Assembly (NCBI GenBank): GCA_023430045.1
Contig: JAEZCF010000123.1
Location: 1-9,649 of the forward strand
Direction of reading: 5' to 3'
DNA length: 9,649 bases
From: Pseudomonadota bacterium
GTDB taxonomy: Bacteria > Pseudomonadota > Gammaproteobacteria > Xanthomonadales > Xanthomonadaceae
The position numbers and the translations under genes were made by a program. Shown here in pieces: positions 6,390-9,649 of the stretch (position 1 is the stretch's first letter; every line of letters begins with the position of its first letter). The notes beneath the pieces are model-generated. The model saw only the letters and a program-made list of their open reading frames with translations. It was not told where the DNA came from and ran no database searches.

Positions 6390-6409
6390 GTCGGTCACCC
6401 GTCACCGAC
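6390..6409. promoter_or_regulatory. Inverted repeat upstream of bioF
   Basis: GTCGGT (6390-6395) and ACCGAC (6404-6409) flank the 8-base spacer CACCCGTC. It lies between the stop of the flavoprotein gene (6447) and the bioF start (6312). It could be a weak terminator hairpin for the flavoprotein or an operator for the biotin genes. It does not resemble the BirA operator core TTGTAAACC. No T tract follows on either strand. Confidence 0.3.
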
Positions 6410-6446
6410 GTTCCACCTGCGGTAGACCGGCAGAGCGAATGCCCCT

Positions 6447-7355
6447 TCAGCCATGTGCAGGACCGAACACGAGGGCGAAATGTGCGCTCGCGGCGGCACG
6501 TATTCCGGCCGCCGCCGACAGCGTGGCATTGCTCATCGCGCTGGCCAGGTCACCTGCGGCGTAGACGCCGGCCCTGCTGGTCCTCTGCATGGGGTCCACC
6601 TCCACCAGCTCACCCATGGGGCCAGTGGCCATGGTGCAGCCCAGCTGTTGCGCCAGATCGGCGGAGGGCTGCAGCAGCGGCGCGACGAACAGACCGGACA
6701 TCCGGATGACGCGGCCATCCTGCAGGCATACGCCTTCCAGACCGGGAGCGTTGCCGAGCAGGCCGACGACCGGTGTTGTCTCGATGCGGGCACCCCGCGC
6801 CGCGAGGGCCAGGCGCTGCTCCTCGGTGGGCTCGAATTCTCCCTGCGTGAACAGCGTGGTGGGTCCCCAGTCCGGCAGCAGCATTGCGGCATGGAAGGCC
6901 GTCTCGTTGCGTGCCAGCACACCCATGGGCTGCTGGTCCAGCTCGAAACCATGGCAGTAGGGGCAATGCAGCACCGTATGCCCCCAGCGCTCGGAAAGGC
7001 CCGGCAGCTCCGGCAGGATGTCGCGCACGCCGTACGCCAGGATCAGCTGCTTTCCCATCACTGTGCGGCCGTCCTGGAGCGTCAAGCGGAATGCTTCGTC
7101 CACGGCCTCGGCGCTGACACCCACGTTCTGTACAAGGCGCACGGTGTCATAGCGTTCCAGTTCACGAAGTGCCTGCCCCAGTATCTCGGCCGGCGGCCTG
7201 CCGTCATGGGCCAGAATGCCATGCGCAGCGGGCGAAAAGCGGTTGCGCGGCTGGCCAGCGTCGATCACCACGACTGACCTGCGGGCGCGTCCCAGCTGGG
7301 TCGCCGCTGCCAGTCCGGCGAAGCTGCCACCCACCACCATCACGTCATGAAGCAT
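6447..7355 (-). CDS. Thioredoxin-reductase-like FAD oxidoreductase with CPYC motif
   Basis: A 302-aa flavoprotein of the thioredoxin-reductase fold, expected in the cytosol. The N-terminal FAD loop is VVGGSFAG (7-14), with an acidic strand end VVVIDAG (28-34); the second FAD motif is GVYAAGD (263-269). The redox pair is CPYC (131-134) in HCPYCHGFE. The segment where thioredoxin reductase has a GxGxxA NADPH loop reads MGVLARNETA (144-153), with no glycine triad, and the HRR signature for the NADPH phosphate is not seen. This makes it closer to the broad TrxR-like group that includes dithiol oxidases of the GliT/HlmI type than to true TrxB. The start at 7355 has a strong AAGGAG seven bases upstream. 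It is divergent from an Rrf2 gene, its probable regulator. Substrate is unknown. Confidence 0.85.
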   Translation of the reverse strand: MLHDVMVVGGSFAGLAAATQLGRARRSVVVIDAGQPRNRFSPAAHGILAHDGRPPAEILGQALRELERYDTVRLVQNVGVSAEAVDEAFRLTLQDGRTVMGKQLILAYGVRDILPELPGLSERWGHTVLHCPYCHGFELDQQPMGVLARNETAFHAAMLLPDWGPTTLFTQGEFEPTEEQRLALAARGARIETTPVVGLLGNAPGLEGVCLQDGRVIRMSGLFVAPLLQPSADLAQQLGCTMATGPMGELVEVDPMQRTSRAGVYAAGDLASAMSNATLSAAAGIRAAASAHFALVFGPAHG

Positions 7356-7371
7356 AGTCCCACTCCTTCAT

Positions 7372-7392
7372 ATGTATCAATATAAGTTACAT
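7372..7392. promoter_or_regulatory. Candidate Rrf2 operator, overlapping the flavoprotein promoter
   Basis: ATGTATC (7372-7378) and GTTACAT (7386-7392) are inverted at 6 of 7 positions around the 7-base AT-only spacer AATATAA, giving a 21-bp site. On the minus strand the spacer reads TTATATT, containing TATATT (5 of 6 to the -10 consensus) at 7384-7379, which would start transcription near 7372 and leave a 16-base leader with the AAGGAG site. A dimeric regulator bound here would block that promoter. Assignment to the adjacent Rrf2 protein is inference. Confidence 0.5.
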
Positions 7393-7398
7393 GAAATC

Positions 7399-7424
7399 CG
7401 TAATTCGTACGTTAAAGAGTTACG
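7399..7424. promoter_or_regulatory. Second inverted pair in the divergent gap
   Basis: CGTAA (7399-7403) and TTACG (7420-7424) face each other 21 bases apart, with the palindrome CGTACG (7406-7411) between them. GTTAC also recurs in direct orientation at 7386-7390 and 7419-7423, 33 bases apart. Could be an additional half-site set for the regulator of the divergent pair. Short arms, so weak. Confidence 0.25.
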
Positions 7425-7463
7425 AGAGGTAGACTGGGTGCTCTTCAACGTCGGGACTGCGCC

Positions 7464-7922
7464 GTGCCCCGTGACAACCGCATGTCCCGCCTGCTGCACG
7501 TGCTGATCCATATGGATCGCCACGTGAAGCGATCCACGTCGGAACAGATCGCAAAGATGCTGGGCACCAACGCAGTGGTGGTGCGACGGATGATGGCCGG
7601 GCTGCGCGACATGCAGCTGGTGCGGTCGGGCAAGGGGCATGGTGGCGGCTGGGAGCTGGCGGTGCCGCTGGCGGCAATCTCGTTGCGGGATGTCTATGAG
7701 GCCATCGGTCGTCCGCCGCTGTTCAATATCGGCCCCCAGGCGGAATTCTCGCCATGCCTGGTGGAGCAGGCGGTGGATGCGCGCATCACTGCCACGCTGG
7801 ATGCTGCCGAACGACAGGTGCTGGAGCAGTTCGCGCAGGTAACAGTGGAGGACCTGGCGCAGGAGTTCGAGGCGAAGAACGGCGTATGGGTCCCGGCCGC
7901 CTCGGGCGGCTGCGAATCCTGA
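7464..7922 (+). CDS. Rrf2-family transcriptional regulator with one conserved cysteine
   Basis: A 152-aa winged-helix regulator. Residues 8-65 form the DNA-binding part: a helix HVLIHMD, SEQIAKMLGTNAVVVRRMMAGL as helix-turn-helix (about 26-47), and KGHGGGWELA (57-66) as the wing. The linker ISLRDVYEAIG (72-82) is typical of Rrf2. The Fe-S binding triad of IscR/NsrR (three cysteines around 90-105) is absent; only Cys98 is there, with Cys150 near the end. Cys98 lies where HypR of Staphylococcus aureus has its redox-active Cys99. The GTG start at 7464 is slightly favoured by length; ATG at 7482 (Met7) is possible and neither has a strong ribosome site. It diverges from the flavoprotein gene, which it probably represses, with the shared 108-base AT-rich gap as control region. 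Confidence 0.88.
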   Translation: MPRDNRMSRLLHVLIHMDRHVKRSTSEQIAKMLGTNAVVVRRMMAGLRDMQLVRSGKGHGGGWELAVPLAAISLRDVYEAIGRPPLFNIGPQAEFSPCLVEQAVDARITATLDAAERQVLEQFAQVTVEDLAQEFEAKNGVWVPAASGGCES

Positions 7923-8058
7923 GTGGGAATGAAGGCGGTGTGCGCCGGGGTTGATGCGATATTCCAGGTCGGGATGACGACACGTTCCTTACTGCGCTGA
8001 CAGCCCCCGACACGGGAACCGCTGCACACTGACGGCAGGTCCCTCGAAGGCCCATCCC

Positions 8059-8745
8059 ATGACGTGGGTCACCCTTGGCACGTTTGCGAGACGGTTGCTC
8101 GCCGAGCTTCTGCCGCCCATCTGCCAGGTCTGTGGCGAGCCGGGAGACCATGATCGCGAACTCTGCGGCCGCTGCTGTCTTGCACTTCCCTGGCATGTGG
8201 ATGGTTGCGCGCGCTGCGCCTTGCCGCTGTCCGAAGACGCTGGCGACATCTGTTTCCGGTGCGAGGACGACCCTCCGCTGCTGGAGAGCTGTTGGGCCAG
8301 CTTTCGCTATGACGATCCGATAGCGCCGTTGCTTCGCCGCTACAAGTTTCATCAGGACCTTGGCGCCGGCCGGCTGCTGGCCCAGTTGATGATCCTGTCG
8401 CCACCGCCGTGGCCGATGGCACCCCTGGTGGCCGTGCCGCTGCATGCCAGCCGGTTGCGTCGGCGCGGCTATGACCAGGCCGGCGAACTGGCGCGCATCA
8501 TCGGAGCGCCACGCTGGCAGGGGCTGAGCCGTGTGCGCGCCACCGCACCGCAGTCCGAACGCAACGCCGAAGCGCGTCGTCACAACCTGGACGGTGCCTT
8601 CGCCGTGCACGGAGAGGTGCCGGAGGCGGTCGTACTGGTGGATGACGTAATGACCACCGGCAGCACGTTGCACGCTTGTGCGCAGGCGTTGCAGCAAGCC
8701 GGTTGCAGGGACATCCGGGCGTGGGTGTGCGCGCGGGTGCCGTAG
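8059..8745 (+). CDS. comF: ComF/GntX-family phosphoribosyltransferase-like protein
   Basis: A 228-aa ComF protein, linked to DNA uptake in natural competence in many bacteria and called GntX in E. coli. The N-terminal zinc-finger region holds four cysteine pairs: Cys22/Cys25, Cys36/Cys39, Cys50/Cys53 and Cys65/Cys68. The C-terminal part is a type I phosphoribosyltransferase domain with VPLHASRLRRRGYDQA (126-141) and the PRPP loop VVLVDDVMTTGST (191-203). Length and motif order are normal. The start at 8059 has GAAGG about nine bases upstream. It stands alone on the plus strand, 136 bases after the Rrf2 gene. A ComF gene beside a biotin cluster recalls the gntX-bioH neighbourhood of E. coli. 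Confidence 0.9.
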   Translation: MTWVTLGTFARRLLAELLPPICQVCGEPGDHDRELCGRCCLALPWHVDGCARCALPLSEDAGDICFRCEDDPPLLESCWASFRYDDPIAPLLRRYKFHQDLGAGRLLAQLMILSPPPWPMAPLVAVPLHASRLRRRGYDQAGELARIIGAPRWQGLSRVRATAPQSERNAEARRHNLDGAFAVHGEVPEAVVLVDDVMTTGSTLHACAQALQQAGCRDIRAWVCARVP

Positions 8746-8763
8746 CGAAAGCTCCACCCTGGT

Positions 8764-8777
8764 GCGCCGATGGGCGC
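8764..8777. terminator. Small hairpin between converging genes
   Basis: GCGCC (8764-8768) and GGCGC (8773-8777) with a GATG loop, in the 35-base gap between the comF stop and the stop of the minus-strand gene at 8781. Five GC pairs without a T tract on either side; at best a weak bidirectional terminator. Confidence 0.25.
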
Positions 8778-8780
8778 GGC

Positions 8781-9191
8781 TCAGCCTGTGCGCAACCCTT
8801 CGTCCACGCCATCGAACAGCTCGCGACCAGCATCCAGCAGACCTTCAACCATCTCCGTGCCCAGCAGCGGCACGTCGGTTTCGTCATCCCTTCGATGATG
8901 CGCGGCATCGAGTATCTGCACGATGGTGCTCAGGCCTGCCAGTTTTCGGCTGAGCGATGCCCTTTCCAGGGCCTGCCCGGCGGTGGACTGCCTGCCCCGG
9001 CGTCCGGCCGCGCGTTTACGCGCATGCACGATATTGACGACGCGCGCGGTGGCGGACGCCATTGCCTGTTCCTGCGCAGGTCCTTCGTCGAGAATGCGCG
9101 CCAGTCGGCTCACGAACCAGGCAGGAAGGTCATCCATGGCATCACCCAGCAAGGCGCGCAGCTTCGTGTGGGCGGGAGAAGAGTCGGTCAT
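8781..9191 (-). CDS. Hypothetical hydrophilic 136-aa protein
   Basis: I do not recognise this protein. It is supported as a gene by the gap between neighbours, the lack of any competing gene, and a ribosome site GCGAGG (9203-9198) six bases before the ATG at 9191. It has no signal peptide, membrane segment or cysteine. Residues 1-50 look like an amphipathic helical bundle with LPAWFVSRLARIL (22-34); 58-70 is a basic stretch (RKRAAGRRGRQ) that could bind nucleic acid; 75-100 contains LERASLSRKLAGLSTIVQIL; and the last 30 residues are acidic (GTEMVEGLLDAGRELFDGVDEG). The gene converges with comF and is preceded by an unusually structured leader (9214-9402), which may control it. Small regulatory or toxin/antitoxin-like protein is only one possibility. 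Confidence 0.65.
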   Translation of the reverse strand: MTDSSPAHTKLRALLGDAMDDLPAWFVSRLARILDEGPAQEQAMASATARVVNIVHARKRAAGRRGRQSTAGQALERASLSRKLAGLSTIVQILDAAHHRRDDETDVPLLGTEMVEGLLDAGRELFDGVDEGLRTG

Positions 9192-9213
9192 GGAATGCCT
9201 CGCGTCATGGAGG

Positions 9214-9238
9214 CCACCCGCGCCAGGGCGCGAGGTGG
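9214..9238 (-). promoter_or_regulatory. Leader hairpin upstream of the 136-aa gene
   Basis: CCACC-CGCGC-CAGG-GCGCG-A-GGTGG folds into a 10-bp stem with one bulged A and a 4-base loop. It sits 23-47 bases upstream of the start codon on the minus strand and ends some 10 bases before the ribosome site. If transcribed it would be part of the 5' leader and could affect translation or mRNA stability. No T tract, so it is not a typical terminator. Confidence 0.4.
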
Positions 9239-9248
9239 CGGACGGTGC

Positions 9249-9402
9249 GGGTTGGCGTACCGGACACTTCTACGCAAAACCGGCGGATCGGGAAGACCCC
9301 CGCGCACCGCCCGCCATGGAACCGGCAAGGCAATGCATTCTCCGCCGTGCCCAGAGGGCAACAACAGAGCTAGCTGCGTAGAAGTGATCGGGACGCCAAT
9401 CC
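9249..9402. repeat. 154-bp element bounded by 28-bp imperfect inverted repeats
   Basis: Positions 9249-9276 and 9375-9402 are inverted copies matching at 24 of 28 positions; the inner 12 bp (CACTTCTACGCA and TGCGTAGAAGTG) are perfect. The 98 bases between show no coding signal. No clear target-site duplication flanks it. The form suits a miniature inverted-repeat element, a degenerate insertion sequence pair of ends, or a long structured leader RNA for the minus-strand gene at 8781-9191. Seen directly; the biological class is inference. Confidence 0.6.
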
Positions 9403-9575
9403 CGGCTGACGCCAAACGCGCCAGCCCTGTGATGGTGCGCAGGAACAACGGATTGCGTACATCAGAAAAGCTGCAGTTGTTTGGCCGGTGTCTCCACGCA
9501 TACGGCCTGCTTCCTCATGCAAAGCCGTCAATCCGCGCGGCAGCCCCGGCAAGCGCCGAGCCATGGCCGATACGT

Positions 9576-9610
9576 AAAAAGGCCGGCGCCACCAATGCGG
9601 CGCCGGCCTT
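9576..9610 (-). terminator. Strong Rho-independent terminator of a gene right of the window
   Basis: A perfect 12-bp stem (9579-9590 with 9599-9610; AAGGCCGGCGCC and its complement) and an 8-base loop. On the minus strand the stem runs into TTTTT (9580-9576), the classic form, so it ends a minus-strand transcript entering from beyond position 9649. On the plus strand no T tract follows. Confidence 0.85.
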
Positions 9611-9649
9611 CCATACCCCAGATACCTGCCCGAGAGAACCCTCCCGGTT

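Larger units (their letters stand above)
9192..9649. other. 458-base stretch with no convincing gene, rich in inverted repeats
   Basis: From left to right it holds the ribosome site and leader of the minus-strand gene at 8781-9191, a GC hairpin (9214-9238), a 28-bp imperfect inverted repeat framing 9249-9402, a weak pair AACAAC/GTTGTT (9444-9449 and 9476-9481), and a strong minus-strand terminator (9576-9610). Open frames here are short, and have no recognisable domain or convincing start. The final bases 9611-9649 have no clear feature and are probably the 3' untranslated end of a minus-strand gene to the right. Confidence 0.6.

Noticed and set aside
6313..6446. BirA or BioR operator upstream of bioF
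   Set aside because: No TTGTAAACC-like or TTATMKATAA-like sequence is present in the gap.
7923..8058. Possible repeat (AGTGGGAATGA and GGTCGGGATGA, with GGAAT/ATTCC) between the Rrf2 gene and comF
   Set aside because: Similarity is loose, arms are only 5 bases and no T tract or second copy supports a defined element.
9188..9448. An 86-codon minus-strand frame across the inverted-repeat element
   Set aside because: It overlaps the start of the 136-aa gene and its ribosome site; its GVPxTSTQ stretch also appears in a plus-strand frame simply because the DNA is an inverted repeat.
1..9649. CRISPR arrays, tRNA or rRNA genes, transposase or phage genes
   Set aside because: No regularly spaced repeats, no cloverleaf or rRNA sequence and no transposase or integrase motifs were seen on either strand.

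Overview
The window reads as chromosome of a gamma-proteobacterium of the Xanthomonadaceae, most likely Stenotrophomonas. The reasons are the high GC content with many long antisense shadow frames, the protein sequences themselves, and three SMAG-type (GTAG-ended palindromic) repeats between two convergent genes. The species call is inference from reading, not from a search.

Layout, left to right. (1) 1-191: a terminator hairpin for something left of the window, then a short non-coding stretch with a 54-base foldback, a short direct repeat and a hairpin just past the lipoprotein stop. (2) 192-743 (-): a Tyr/Gly-rich then Pro/Arg-rich lipoprotein. (3) 902-2466 (+): a serine-racemase-like PLP enzyme overlapping by GTGA a membrane-anchored YdcF/SanA/ElyC-type protein. 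(4) 2483-2572: three SMAG repeats; the last one supplies the stop codon of bioC. (5) 2569-6312 (-): a biotin gene run in the order bioF-like, bioH, an atypical SDR, bioC. (6) 6447-7922: a divergent redox pair, a CPYC thioredoxin-reductase-like flavoprotein (-) and an Rrf2 regulator (+), with a near-palindromic operator candidate in an AT-rich gap. (7) 8059-8745 (+): comF. (8) 8781-9191 (-): an unrecognised 136-aa protein. (9) 9192-9649: no convincing gene, but a 28-bp imperfect inverted repeat framing a 154-bp element, a leader hairpin, and a strong minus-strand terminator for a gene beyond the right edge.

How the genes work together. BioC methylates malonyl-ACP (or malonyl-CoA) so that fatty acid synthesis can build a pimeloyl chain. 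BioH removes the methyl ester to give pimeloyl-ACP. BioF would then make KAPA. The SDR sits between bioH and bioC, which suggests a role with acyl-ACP intermediates, but it lacks the standard Tyr/Lys pair. The main surprise is that the BioF homologue has lost the PLP-binding lysine (Thr243 at that position; its only lysine is Lys299) and several other active-site motifs, while its reading frame is intact. No bioB is present next to it; the space between bioF and comF is taken by the redox pair. This looks like either a decaying or repurposed biotin operon, or a pseudoenzyme subunit of the kind seen in LCB1 of serine palmitoyltransferase.

The Rrf2/flavoprotein pair resembles in layout the HypR-MerA redox-sensing module of Staphylococcus: one regulator cysteine (Cys98) is kept, the Fe-S cysteine triad is absent, and the operator candidate covers the flavoprotein's likely -10 region.
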